Assembly (NCBI GenBank): GCA_030765455.1
Contig: JAVCCM010000128.1
Location: 1-34,260, forward strand
From: Candidatus Electryonea clarkiae
GTDB taxonomy: Bacteria; Electryoneota; Electryoneia; Electryoneales; Electryoneaceae
Reading direction: 5' to 3'
DNA length: 34,260 nt
Position numbers and translations under genes: made by a program. Under the pieces are notes generated by a model. That model was not told where the DNA came from and searched no databases. It worked only from the letters and a program-made list of their open reading frames with translations. Shown piece after piece: positions 27,150 to 34,260 of the stretch. Numbering within the stretch: position 1 is the first letter of the stretch; every line of letters starts with the position of its first letter.

Positions 27150-27195
27150 GGGTGGCTCGGCTTACTTGCTTGTCCGCCGGGGCTGATTAGCCGAG
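27150..27195. repeat. 43-bp dispersed repeat (right copy)
   Basis: 27150-27192 (GTGGCTCGGCTTACTTGCTT ... GATTAGCC) matches 22369-22411 at about 36 of 43 positions in the same orientation. This copy can also fold: CTCGGCT near its left end pairs with AGCCGAG at its right end (7 bp). Together the two copies flank the whole 22.7-27.1 kb gene island. Confidence 0.7.
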
Positions 27196-27297
27196 TTTCA
27201 TTAAAATTTATCAAAAATACTGCATCGTCAAGAAATTATAAACCATGGAAATACTTGTTCTATCGGTATAGCATTGCTCGGAAGTAAGTTCGCATGT

Positions 27298-27365
27298 TGT
27301 AGGGGCAGGATTTATCCGCCCAGTGCAATTGACTCAATCACGGGCGGATAAATCCTGCCCCTACA
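27298..27365. repeat. perfect 24-bp inverted repeat (MITE-like)
   Basis: Arms 27298-27321 and 27342-27365 are exact reverse complements (24 bp, beginning TGTAGGGGCAGG) around a 20-bp spacer. There is no coding content. The size, perfect arms and intergenic position suit a small palindromic mobile repeat, of a type ('gtaggggcaggatttatcc') widely dispersed in bacterial genomes. It might also act as a bidirectional terminator, but no T-run follows. Confidence 0.85.
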
Positions 27366-27437
27366 TTCCCATGTATCAAATGATATTCCTTATAGTCATG
27401 CGAATTTATTTGTTAGCACTGCTATAAAAAAAGAAAA

Positions 27438-27518
27438 ACCACAAAGATCGCAGAGAATCCACAAAGGACTCAAAGAACTTCTTAGCGAACTTAGTGCCTG
27501 CTTTGTGTTCTCTGTGGT
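27438..27518. repeat. 81-bp imperfect inverted repeat, dispersed CACAAAG/CTTTGTG type
   Basis: The element starts ACCACAAAGATCGCAGAGAA and ends CTTTGTGTTCTCTGTGGT, so its ends are imperfect inverted repeats. The middle holds CTTAGCGAACTTAG, related to the repeat before 16156. It is probably a non-coding dispersed repeat. Apart from this and the 27298 palindrome, 27196-27611 shows no gene. Confidence 0.65.
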
Positions 27519-27611
27519 AAAATCAATTTCGCAAACATGATGCAAATAAACTTGGGCAATAAATAGCCCAAGGCACCCATTTAGACGGGGTGTGTGCATC
27601 AAAAACTTGAC

Positions 27612-27827
27612 TTATTGCTCACTCTGTTGATTTGGAGAGTCTTCGTTTTTCTTTTTGAATGGTATTATCCCTAAACCAACAATAATAAGAGACATTGTTG
27701 CTCCTCCGGAAAGGATAAACTGAATTTCTTTGAATGCTTCAGTGCCTTTCAGAGCCAATGAACATGCGATCATTACAAATCCCCAGATGATTGCATTTGC
27801 GATGATGATCCAACCTTTGTTCTTCAC
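27612..27827 (-). CDS. small two-helix membrane protein, 71 aa
   Basis: A GTG start at 27827 follows GGGAGGAG with a 5-nt gap, a very good site; upstream in-frame codons to 27857 lie before this site and are not used. The product has two hydrophobic helices, roughly residues 6-25 (WIIIANAIIWGFVMIACSLA) and 38-55 (ILSGGATMSLIIVGLGII). A charged tail, PFKKKNEDSPNQQSEQ, is typical of small inner-membrane proteins with both ends in the cytoplasm. I do not recognise a family. It lies 95 bp downstream of the subtilisin-like gene on the same strand, with the third CCGGAA hairpin between them, so the two are probably transcribed separately or with partial read-through. Confidence 0.7.
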   Translation of the reverse strand: MKNKGWIIIANAIIWGFVMIACSLALKGTEAFKEIQFILSGGATMSLIIVGLGIIPFKKKNEDSPNQQSEQ

Positions 27828-27858
27828 GAATTCTCCTCCCTTCAATATTATTAACAAG

Positions 27859-27890
27859 TTTAGCCCGGAATATTGCGTTTCCGGGCTAAA
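27859..27890 (-). terminator. CCGGAA-family hairpin, copy 3
   Basis: TTTAGCCCGGAA and TTCCGGGCTAAA form a perfect 12-bp stem with an 8-nt loop (TATTGCGT on the plus strand). It lies 33 nt after the stop of the subtilisin-like gene and upstream of the 71-aa gene. It is the best-formed member of the family. There is no long T-run, so termination strength is uncertain. Confidence 0.65.
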
Positions 27891-27922
27891 TTGCTATATC
27901 GCTTTCTACTTTTCATGACATT

Positions 27923-30337
27923 TTATTTAACAAGTGCGATTTTTTTGACAAACTGACCTTTTGACGTGTTCAGAACCACAAAATATAAGCCGGAAGCGTA
28001 ATTATCAGCGAACCAGTTTAACGTGTGGTTTCCTGCAATACGTTTATCATTGACAAGCTGTGCAACCCGCCTGCCTAACAGATCATATATTCCAACCGAA
28101 ATCTTCTCTGTGTTTTGCAGGGCGAATTCAATCTTTACGCTCGAGTTGAAAGGATTTGGAGACGGTTGGAAAAGAGAGGTTTGAACCGGCAATAAAATTT
28201 GATCCGAGGTTGTTTCACTCTCCACAACATCAACCAGGATGGGAACAACGAACTCCCACTCATTATCCTGTCTTGTCCAGATCAGTTCAAGGTCGAGAGT
28301 TTCTCCAAGTTCAAACTGAGGCCCGAATAATTCAAATGCCACCTGTGTCCCACCTGAATCAACGATCACAGTCTCATTAATGTCAAAAGCTTCCTGATCG
28401 ACCTCTCCCCCGTCAGCATATTGCAGAGAGATATCAACTGAAAATTCCTCATCGGTCCTGTTCAGTGCCATGAAATTTATCTCCAGTGAATAATCTGCTT
28501 CTACAATAGTATCGATCTCACAGGGATAAACATGAATGGCGGGTCCTATAACTGGGATGGTAACGTGAGTGGTTTCTCCGGTTACGACTTCAATCCATGA
28601 TATTGGAACTGTCTCGTAACCATCCTTGAATCCACGAAGAGTGTGAAATCCGGGCATTACACGCTCCATAAATGCTACACCGTTTTCATCCGTCCATCCT
28701 CTCGCTCCTTGATCAACGACCTCCACCTCCGCATTTTCAACAACACCTTCCTCACAGGCAGCCACAACTGTGACACTCAATGAACCAAAATCATCCCAGT
28801 TCTCAAGATATTCATGCGCCAGGTCAACACGGATCCTTCCGGCGCCGTATATTAAATCATGCCCTCGATCTCCCCCATCTTCCGCGGTCATTTTAATCGC
28901 TTCGCAAAGCATAGGAAGGGTTGCGTCAGGATGAATCGATCTTAATAATGCTAAACAACCTGCAACGTGTGGAGTGGCACAAGATTCGCCGCCAAACACA
29001 CTGTATCCCCCATATCTGTTCGTACTGTAAACTTCGGTTGGAGCAACAATATCCGGCTTTAATAATCCCATCAGATCAGGTGGATCATAGGGATAATCCC
29101 GGTAAATATCAGGATAACCTTCGTAATCCCAGATTGCGGGACCACGTGTTGAGAGGGATTCAATATTTCCATTACGATCAACCGCCCCAACTGAAAACAT
29201 CGCGGACAATCCGCCCCGTATCCTTTGGTCCGGATGCAGCCAGGGTGGAGGGCAGTCAGCGGGGGGATTAATATTGAATACTTCCCCATCTCTGAATGAA
29301 CCATTATTTCCCTGGGAATTCGCATATATAACCCCCATAACCAACAACCAAACCTGGGAATTTCGGTGGATAACATTATATGCATTCGGTGCATGAGTAT
29401 AAGACATAGAACAACTGATAACGTCTGCCCCGTTATCTGCAGCATACTGATTTGCGGCGGATCTTGTCGCTTCGCTGGACCAACCCTGATCCCAATTACG
29501 GAGCACCATTACTGACGCTCCCGGCGCAACTCCCAGGGTATCAGCTCTATTGCTCCCATCACTGGCAACGATACCAGCCGCCTTGGATCCGTGACCTTCT
29601 GCATCGTTGACACTGTTGCTATCATGGCGGAAATTCCAGCCGTTTGTATCATCGACGTAGCCGTTCTCATCATCATCTATGTCATTATCCGGTATCTCGT
29701 CCTCGTTAACCCAGATACGATTAATCAGGTCAGGATGGTCAAGGTCGCAGCCGGTATCAATTACGCCTACAATTACACCTTCCCCGACATAACCCTGCTC
29801 CCAGAGAACGTGAGCCCCGATTGCTTCGATATTCCAACGTATAAGCGGCAGCGGCTCCCATTCTTTGACAGGAACGTCGTCCAAACAGTCATCAATATGA
29901 ACAGGTGGATCATAAATTATCTGTTGAACCGATGATTGTTCAGCAAGAACTGGAATCCTGTCCGCTCGCAGATGAATCCAGTAAGCATGGGCTATCCATA
30001 AAGGTTGAGGTTGTTCAGCTCTTCCAGCTTCAACCTCTGCCTCAATCCACTCGATAACCTCGCTTGCGGTTTGGTCCAGATGGCTTTTTAAAAGGGAAAT
30101 TACGTATTCACGTCTGTCCTTAAGGTCCATATCCTCTATTTCGCTCCTGACCTCATCCGGGTCGAGAGGATTTTCGAAACTGATAACGATTGAAACCAGT
30201 CTATCGGGCGGAGAAGAGATCAATACCTCTTCCAGACCGTTTTGATAAACAGTATTTGCGGCAAATAAAGTACTGGAGAACAGCACGAATATTGTTATTA
30301 AGACAAATTTCAGACCACTTTTTTGTATCTGTTTCAT
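27923..30337 (-). CDS. secreted subtilisin-like serine protease (S8) with T9SS sorting tail
   Basis: This is an 804-aa exported protease. After a signal peptide (LKFVLITIFVLFSSTLFAAN) comes an I9-like propeptide (~30-145; LVSIVISFENPLDPDEVRSE). The S8 domain (~165-500) has a complete triad: Asp194 in VIDTGCDLDHPDL, His249 in EGHGSKAAGI and Ser452 in GGESCATPHVAG; ANSQGNNGSF supplies the oxyanion Asn. NDIDDDENGYVDD is a probable calcium loop. A carboxypeptidase-regulatory-like domain (~510-590) and a beta-sandwich follow, then a T9SS tail (FQPSPNPFNSSVKIEFALQN ... KKIALVK). The start is the ATG at 30337, six bases after GAGG; an ATG at 30343 and a TTG at 30349 lie on or next to that site. It likely cleaves itself during export and degrades extracellular protein. 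Confidence 0.92.
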   Translation of the reverse strand: MKQIQKSGLKFVLITIFVLFSSTLFAANTVYQNGLEEVLISSPPDRLVSIVISFENPLDPDEVRSEIEDMDLKDRREYVISLLKSHLDQTASEVIEWIEAEVEAGRAEQPQPLWIAHAYWIHLRADRIPVLAEQSSVQQIIYDPPVHIDDCLDDVPVKEWEPLPLIRWNIEAIGAHVLWEQGYVGEGVIVGVIDTGCDLDHPDLINRIWVNEDEIPDNDIDDDENGYVDDTNGWNFRHDSNSVNDAEGHGSKAAGIVASDGSNRADTLGVAPGASVMVLRNWDQGWSSEATRSAANQYAADNGADVISCSMSYTHAPNAYNVIHRNSQVWLLVMGVIYANSQGNNGSFRDGEVFNINPPADCPPPWLHPDQRIRGGLSAMFSVGAVDRNGNIESLSTRGPAIWDYEGYPDIYRDYPYDPPDLMGLLKPDIVAPTEVYSTNRYGGYSVFGGESCATPHVAGCLALLRSIHPDATLPMLCEAIKMTAEDGGDRGHDLIYGAGRIRVDLAHEYLENWDDFGSLSVTVVAACEEGVVENAEVEVVDQGARGWTDENGVAFMERVMPGFHTLRGFKDGYETVPISWIEVVTGETTHVTIPVIGPAIHVYPCEIDTIVEADYSLEINFMALNRTDEEFSVDISLQYADGGEVDQEAFDINETVIVDSGGTQVAFELFGPQFELGETLDLELIWTRQDNEWEFVVPILVDVVESETTSDQILLPVQTSLFQPSPNPFNSSVKIEFALQNTEKISVGIYDLLGRRVAQLVNDKRIAGNHTLNWFADNYASGLYFVVLNTSKGQFVKKIALVK

Positions 30338-30459
30338 AATCATCCTCAAGAGTTAGAAAGTCGAATTATATAATTTAAACAATAAGAACAACTTTTCAAA
30401 GCGATATTAAAGAGAAGTCATTGAACTGTTTTCATTTTCTTGTTATCTTTCTGTAGTTT

Positions 30460-30536
30460 GCGTTCTTTGCTCCTTCGCGTCTTTGCGTGAGTTCATTGTT
30501 TCATTTTTTAAGAAAATTTCGCGCAAAGCCGCCAAG
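30460..30536. repeat. dispersed repeat with GCGTCTTTGCGTGAG / CGCGCAAAGCCGCCAAG arms
   Basis: This repeat lies between the divergent protease and cinA genes. TTCGCGTCTTTGCGTGAG shares CGTCTTTGCGTGAG with 16122-16135. A rough inverted partner, CGCGCAAAGCCGCCAAG, ends 25 bp before the cinA start. It is open in the cinA frame, which explains a spurious N-terminal extension of that gene. Confidence 0.6.
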
Positions 30537-30560
30537 TATAAAAATGCCGGGAGAATTAAT

Positions 30561-31829
30561 ATGAATGTTGAAATAATTGCCATAGCTGATGAAGTCCTGT
30601 TAGGGCAGGTCGAAAATACCAATGCCGGATGGATTGCACGATTGTTATCTGTTGAGGGAATAGCAGTACGCAATATGAGTGTTATTCCAGACAGTAAAGA
30701 AGAAATCCTTGAATCCTTCCAGAGAGCTTTTCATCGTTCAGACGTTACTTTGATTACAGGCGGACTTGGTCCAACCCATGATGACAAAACAAAAGCTCTT
30801 ATCGCACAATTCTTCGATCTCCCGATTGTATTCAGAAATGATCTCCTTGAAGACGTCAAAAAAGTCTATGAGAAACGCCAGTTGAGTTTTATCGAAACCA
30901 GCCGTGAGCAGGCGGAATTTCCCGAGGGAGCTGTACCAATGCGCAACCCTCGCGGCACCGCTCCGGGAATATGGGTGGAAAGGCAGAACAGGGTTTTCGC
31001 AGCAATGCCGGGAGTTCCTTATGAAATGCAGGGAATGATGACTGACTTCATTGTGCCGCGCCTGCGAATAATAATGCGGGGATCGATTCTGAAATACCGT
31101 ACCCTGCATACGGTAGGAATCAAAGAGGCAATGTTGAATGCAAAACTGGATAACCGTGAAGAAGTTGAAAAATATGCCCGGCTTGCCTTCCTTCCGTCGT
31201 ATTCCGGTGTACGTTTACGTTTGACAGTTGAAGCCGAAAGCCCGGAACAAGCCGATCAGCGGTTGAACCTCGCAGAGCAGACAATCCGCAGCCGGATTAA
31301 TGAATATATTTTCGGTGTGGGTGATGATTTCACTACAGAGTATGGGGTAGGCGAAATACTCAAGAAGAACCGTATGATGCTGACAGTTGCCGAATCATGC
31401 ACCGGCGGTCTCCTTGCTAAACGGTTGACGGACGTCCCAGGAAGTTCCGAGTGGTTTGAGCGAGGATTTGTGACTTATTCCAATGAATCCAAACAAGAGT
31501 TATTAGGTGTTTCGGCAGAATTGATCGAGGAATATGGCGCTGTCTCAGCGGAAGTTGCCGAAGCAATGGCGGAAGGTGCCCTCCGTAACAGCTCAGCACA
31601 GGTTGCTTTATCAGTCACCGGAATCGCAGGACCCACCGGGGGTACACCAGAAAAACCGGTCGGGCTGGTATATGTCGGATATGCCGACGCAAACAGTGCT
31701 ACACACCATAAAAATTTCTTTGACGCCGACCGTGAAGTAAACCGTGTAAGAAGTGTAACCGCCGCCCTTGTCCTACTGCTGGATCAGTTGAATCCGGAAA
31801 ATGAAGAGGGTGATCCCTTATTGATTTGA
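30561..31829 (+). CDS. cinA: CinA-like protein: nicotinamide-nucleotide amidohydrolase with MoaB-like domain
   Basis: The 422-aa protein has the full CinA layout. The N-terminal MoaB/MogA-like (COG1058) domain carries EIIAIADEVLLGQVENTNAG and TGGLGPTHDDKT (~1-170). After a linker domain comes the C-terminal PncC amidase domain (~265-410) with TVAESCTGGLLAKRL, FVTYSNESKQELLGV and VSVTGIAGPTGGTPEKPVGLVYVG-like blocks. In characterised relatives the C-terminal domain deamidates nicotinamide mononucleotide to nicotinate mononucleotide in NAD salvage, and the N-terminal domain hydrolyses ADP-ribose; the link to competence is historical. The start is the ATG at 30561, with GGGAG 7 nt upstream. An open extension to 30483 is repeat sequence. 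The gene ends 13 nt from the end of the convergent gene. Confidence 0.95.
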   Translation: MNVEIIAIADEVLLGQVENTNAGWIARLLSVEGIAVRNMSVIPDSKEEILESFQRAFHRSDVTLITGGLGPTHDDKTKALIAQFFDLPIVFRNDLLEDVKKVYEKRQLSFIETSREQAEFPEGAVPMRNPRGTAPGIWVERQNRVFAAMPGVPYEMQGMMTDFIVPRLRIIMRGSILKYRTLHTVGIKEAMLNAKLDNREEVEKYARLAFLPSYSGVRLRLTVEAESPEQADQRLNLAEQTIRSRINEYIFGVGDDFTTEYGVGEILKKNRMMLTVAESCTGGLLAKRLTDVPGSSEWFERGFVTYSNESKQELLGVSAELIEEYGAVSAEVAEAMAEGALRNSSAQVALSVTGIAGPTGGTPEKPVGLVYVGYADANSATHHKNFFDADREVNRVRSVTAALVLLLDQLNPENEEGDPLLI

Positions 31830-31842
31830 AATCAAATGTAAA

Positions 31843-33291
31843 TTAAAAACTCAATGATTTTTCAGGGACTAAATTAAAATCTTTGACAATTATTAATTCA
31901 TCTTCTCCATCCTCTGGAATCGACAGCGAATCCGAAATACTTTCGAAACCAGGTGCATCCACTTCAATTGAATAATTGCCGGGAGGAATACCATGGAGCT
32001 GGTAAGTACCATCCGGCATGGCAACTGCATATCTGCCCAAATTCTTTACGACAACAATAGCTGCAGGAATTGATTTGACAGTTATGGAATTAATCACTCT
32101 TCCTCGAATTAGAGTTGGATATGCCAGGATGTTACTAACAGTCACAAATTCAGGTTCAGGAATATTTTCTGCTTTTGGTTTCATAAGATAACAATCATAT
32201 TTGATCGATAATTCCCCGGTGTAATAGTCCTTGTTATTCATAATTTTTTGCGGGTAAAATCTATATTCATAATCTGGGTGAGTCAGATTCAAATGGGTAG
32301 TAAGCGCTGCTTGTCCTTCGCAATAATAAAATCCGGAAGAATCTGTTACAGTTCGGATTGTTGGCTTATCTTTCATTTTTAGTTCAACTTCAACACCTGC
32401 TATCGGTTCCTGCGTTCTTCTGTCCAGCACAAATCCACAGGCAACATTCCGCCTCTTGTCCGAATTATTTTCTATTCGCACCATTTGAATATTTAACCAG
32501 TCTTCAGGTAGCGGAACGCCCCATTCTTTTTGAGGGAAAACCACCTTAGCCACAGGCTTATACCCTAATCGATATATAAGTAGCCTATAAGAGGTTGCAT
32601 ATTCACAATCGAAAATAAAATTCCCGTCTATGTTGCAGTATGTTTTTTCTTTATAATTTTTATCTCTATAATCGCTTGTGGGGAAAATGATCGCATCATC
32701 CAATCTTTTCCCAGTCTCCGATTCAGAAATATTGCCGAGTATCCAACGAACGTTCTTTCCCTTGTTACCCGGCACTACACTACCATGCATCATTCGATCT
32801 TCGTCCTTGAAATCAGGTGGCCATGGTTTAGTGCTACGATGAGTAATTTCAGGATTAATAGCTATCTTGCTGTAGAAGGAACCATTTCTAGGAGATGGAA
32901 CAGATTTTGTTATTTCAACGAATTCATAACGTGCGGCTTTCGCAGTGATAGTTACACTTTCCTGCGCCCAGAGCAGGAAATAGAAGTATTCATATTCTTT
33001 TACCCAGACTGGAAACAGAACATCTTTTATTGCAACCTGGACACCGACATACTTCCCAACCATCTCATGCCGATTTTGTGGCGGAGCATTCCAGGGATCG
33101 TCGTAGAATTGTCGCAATTGAGATTCATGTCCGAAAATGATCCGGGGATCGCGATTCTTATTGAAATTAAAATCTACCGCCCCCCCAATCAGAACAAGCT
33201 TCAGTTCTGATTCCTGAGCAGCCTGAGCGGAAAAGGTAATCAACATGAAAACAAGTAGTGCCGGGTTCAAATATTTCATTGTTTTATTCAT
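31843..33291 (-). CDS. exported protein with carboxypeptidase-regulatory-like domains, 482 aa
   Basis: The N-terminus has a probable signal peptide (YLNPALLVFMLITFSAQAAQ). I see no enzyme. Three Ig-like regulatory modules of the carboxypeptidase D type can be made out: one near ~190-270 (ILGNISESETGKRLDDAIIF), one near ~300-355 (CGFVLDRRTQEPIAGVEVEL) and one at the end (GRVINSITVKSIPAAIVVVK ... GTYQLHGIPPGNYSIEVDAP). No T9SS tail is present, so it may be periplasmic. The start overlaps the upstream gene's stop (ATGAATAA, 8 nt), which suggests translational coupling. An ATG at 33279 and one at 33300 are alternatives; none has a clear ribosome site. It converges on cinA. The function is unknown. 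Confidence 0.75.
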   Translation of the reverse strand: MNKTMKYLNPALLVFMLITFSAQAAQESELKLVLIGGAVDFNFNKNRDPRIIFGHESQLRQFYDDPWNAPPQNRHEMVGKYVGVQVAIKDVLFPVWVKEYEYFYFLLWAQESVTITAKAARYEFVEITKSVPSPRNGSFYSKIAINPEITHRSTKPWPPDFKDEDRMMHGSVVPGNKGKNVRWILGNISESETGKRLDDAIIFPTSDYRDKNYKEKTYCNIDGNFIFDCEYATSYRLLIYRLGYKPVAKVVFPQKEWGVPLPEDWLNIQMVRIENNSDKRRNVACGFVLDRRTQEPIAGVEVELKMKDKPTIRTVTDSSGFYYCEGQAALTTHLNLTHPDYEYRFYPQKIMNNKDYYTGELSIKYDCYLMKPKAENIPEPEFVTVSNILAYPTLIRGRVINSITVKSIPAAIVVVKNLGRYAVAMPDGTYQLHGIPPGNYSIEVDAPGFESISDSLSIPEDGEDELIIVKDFNLVPEKSLSF

Positions 33292-34144
33292 TATTGTCAT
33301 TTTCGATTGATTCCAGTTTTTCAATGAATATTCTTCTTTTTGATGAAGCGTATCTTTTTACATCTGAAAACGGATAATGAAGTGATGCTGTTTCAGGTTT
33401 ATAACCTTTTGCCCATACAGTTACAAGATATGTTCCCGGTCGAAGGGCGGGAATCTCAATACCATGACCACTCATAATTCTTGCATGCCACCTGCTTCTC
33501 AATCCCGGTAATCCATGGATATATGTTTTTACCTCTACCTCGTCCTTTATCGGAGAACCATTGATTTCTGCTATAAGTATTTCAAATGGTACTGCTGGGG
33601 TACCTCCAACCACCAATGCAGATCCCCACAAACGTGGTCCTGAGTGGGGCGCTGGCGGAGGTCTAAATTTCGGTTTTTTACCATGTGGTTTACCTTGCTT
33701 CATTAAAATGTGTACTGGCTCTGAAGCAGAAATCCCACCTTTGTAAGTGAACTTTTGATGTTTCTTAGACCAGATTCGGATATTCGTTGAACCTAGTAAA
33801 CAATTGTCAACGCTGAAGTATCCTGACTCATCTACTTCGATTATTTCCTCTCTTGGTGCGTTTAGAGGAAGCCTATCGCCTGATCTCCATACATGAACAA
33901 TTGCGTTTTTTATCGGTTTTCGAGTAATTAAATCTCTAACGAATCCCTGGTGAGTTACACCTTGGAAAGTATAATCATGTTCTTTCGGTTCATATTTTGA
34001 GCTGTCCATCTCAACTAAAAAATCGACTTTTAATTGAGAAAATACAGGACTAAATTTCACTTCGAATTCTTTTTCGACAGGTATTGTTAGAGGAGATGTT
34101 ATTTCGATTTTGTATTTACCCTCAGGAGCATTAGCCCGGATATT
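33284..34144 (-). pseudogene. carboxypeptidase-regulatory-like protein, 5' end removed by IS insertion
   Basis: The frame is open from the stop at 33284-33286 back to 34144, where an in-frame TGA (34145-34147) and mobile-element DNA begin. A GTG at 34060 could be called as a start, but the frame upstream still reads as sensible protein (IRANAPEGKYKIEITSPL), so the true start was further upstream. Visible parts are a beta-sandwich end, a carboxypeptidase-regulatory-like domain (GFVRDLITRKPIKNAIVHVW), a Pro/Lys-rich linker (KPHGKKPKFRPPPAPHSGPR) and a second sandwich (ALRPGTYLVTVWAKGYKPET). No signal peptide remains. It overlaps the start of the 482-aa gene by 8 nt, so the two formed an operon before disruption; the downstream gene may now lack its promoter. 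Confidence 0.7.
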
Positions 34145-34156
34145 TCATAAGAGAGT

Positions 34157-34224
34157 ACGACGGAGCTCTGTAAACTCCTTATATTGTTGATAGTTAGACC
34201 AACAAAAAGGAGGAACTCCGTCGT
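34157..34224 (+). promoter_or_regulatory. leader hairpin sequestering the transposase start
   Basis: Three nested pairings line up: ACGACGGAG (34157-34165) with CTCCGTCGT (34216-34224); CTCCTT (34175-34180) with AAGGAG (34207-34212); and TTGTTG (34184-34189) with CAACAA (34200-34205), closing a 10-nt loop. The middle helix covers the Shine-Dalgarno site and the outer helix covers the first bases of the GTG start. Transcripts entering from outside the IS would fold this way and block translation, a known way for IS elements to limit transposase synthesis. Confidence 0.65.
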
Positions 34225-34260
34225 GACAGATTGTAGCACTAACACTATCCATTTTTCAAG
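34223..34260 (+). CDS. transposase N-terminus (partial, runs off right edge)
   Basis: A GTG start lies 9 nt after AGGAGG and opens a frame reading MTDCSTNTIHFS before the window ends. Many IS1380-family transposases begin with a similar short 'MT(D/E)C...F' segment before their conserved 'GG.I(T/S)SD.G..LL' region, which would lie outside the window. With only 12 codons the family is a guess, but the strong ribosome site, the leader hairpin and the gene disruption make a transposase likely. Confidence 0.5.
   Translation, partial: MTDCSTNTIHFS

Larger units (their letters stand above)
34148..34260 (+). mobile_element. insertion sequence, left end (IS1380-like, partial)
   Basis: Where the interrupted gene ends, the sequence changes character. 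It becomes a ~75-bp leader rich in inverted repeats, followed by a strong ribosome site and a new plus-strand start at 34223 that runs off the window. This is the layout of an IS end with its transposase. The exact left boundary, terminal repeat and target duplication cannot be set because the other end is missing. The assignment to IS1380 rests only on the first dozen residues. Confidence 0.6.

Noticed and set aside
27396..27602. 68-codon minus-strand frame
   Set aside because: It reads straight through the CACAAAG-type inverted repeat; the product is an artefact of repeat sequence.
29071..29445. 124-codon minus-strand frame in the subtilisin-like gene
   Set aside because: It overlaps the catalytic domain in a different frame of the same strand and has no recognisable domain or ribosome site.
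30483..30560. N-terminal extension of CinA
   Set aside because: It translates dispersed-repeat DNA, lacks a ribosome site, and the conserved family start (MNVEIIAIADE) follows a good GGGAG at 30561.
31810..31842. Short palindrome TTGATTTGAAATCAA at the convergent end of cinA
   Set aside because: Only six AT-rich base pairs around a 3-nt loop; too weak to call a terminator.

Overview
ORGANISM. The window looks like a chromosomal segment (or contig) of an uncultured bacterium of the FCB group (Bacteroidota/Ignavibacteria/Calditrichota/Cloacimonadota/Electryoneota-like lineages). The main reason is that six proteins end in a type IX secretion (T9SS, Por) type A C-terminal sorting domain with the hallmark 'YPNPFN' motif, followed by a G-R/Q-E/S turn and a terminal K. 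Ribosome binding sites are ordinary GGAG-type sequences and codon use is moderately AT-rich. I cannot fix the phylum from these genes alone. No rRNA, tRNA or CRISPR array was seen.

LAYOUT. (1) 1-510: the 5' end of a group IIC-type self-splicing intron runs off the left edge on the minus strand. It sits directly behind an intrinsic terminator that serves a 68-aa hypothetical gene. (2) 530-4888: a secreted seven-repeat FG-GAP/VCBS propeller protein on the minus strand, divergent from a COG1237-type metallo-beta-lactamase-fold hydrolase and a SAM methyltransferase. (3) 4907-21189: four large T9SS cargo genes on the plus strand. They form two paralogous pairs: 914/866-aa multidomain proteins, then two giant gingipain-like (C25) proteins of 1682 and 1677 aa whose catalytic His/Cys positions look substituted. 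A conserved ~100-bp upstream element precedes the first member of each pair. (4) 21383-22411: a 5'-truncated arylsulfotransferase-like fragment followed by dispersed repeats. (5) 22608-27096: an accessory, possibly defence-related island. It holds a small protein, a membrane protein with an acidic tail, a PD-(D/E)XK-like nuclease, a DUF4062 protein and a DUF7000 protein. Two diverged direct copies of a 43-bp repeat flank it (22369-22411 and 27150-27192). (6) 27150-27890: a repeat-rich stretch with a near-perfect palindrome, a MITE-like element and a small two-helix membrane protein. (7) 27923-31829: a secreted subtilisin-like protease with a T9SS tail (minus strand), and cinA (plus strand). 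(8) 31843-34260: two overlapping minus-strand genes with carboxypeptidase-regulatory-like domains. The upstream one is broken by an insertion sequence, probably IS1380-like, that runs off the right edge.

HOW IT FITS TOGETHER. Regions 2, 3 and 7 supply T9SS-exported surface or secreted proteins (propeller adhesin-like, protease, pseudoprotease-like giants). The T9SS machinery itself is not in the window. Region 5 has small genes, individual promoters and terminators, unrelated families and flanking repeats, so it is the best candidate for an uncharacterised system. Both window edges are mobile elements, which often coincides with assembly breaks.
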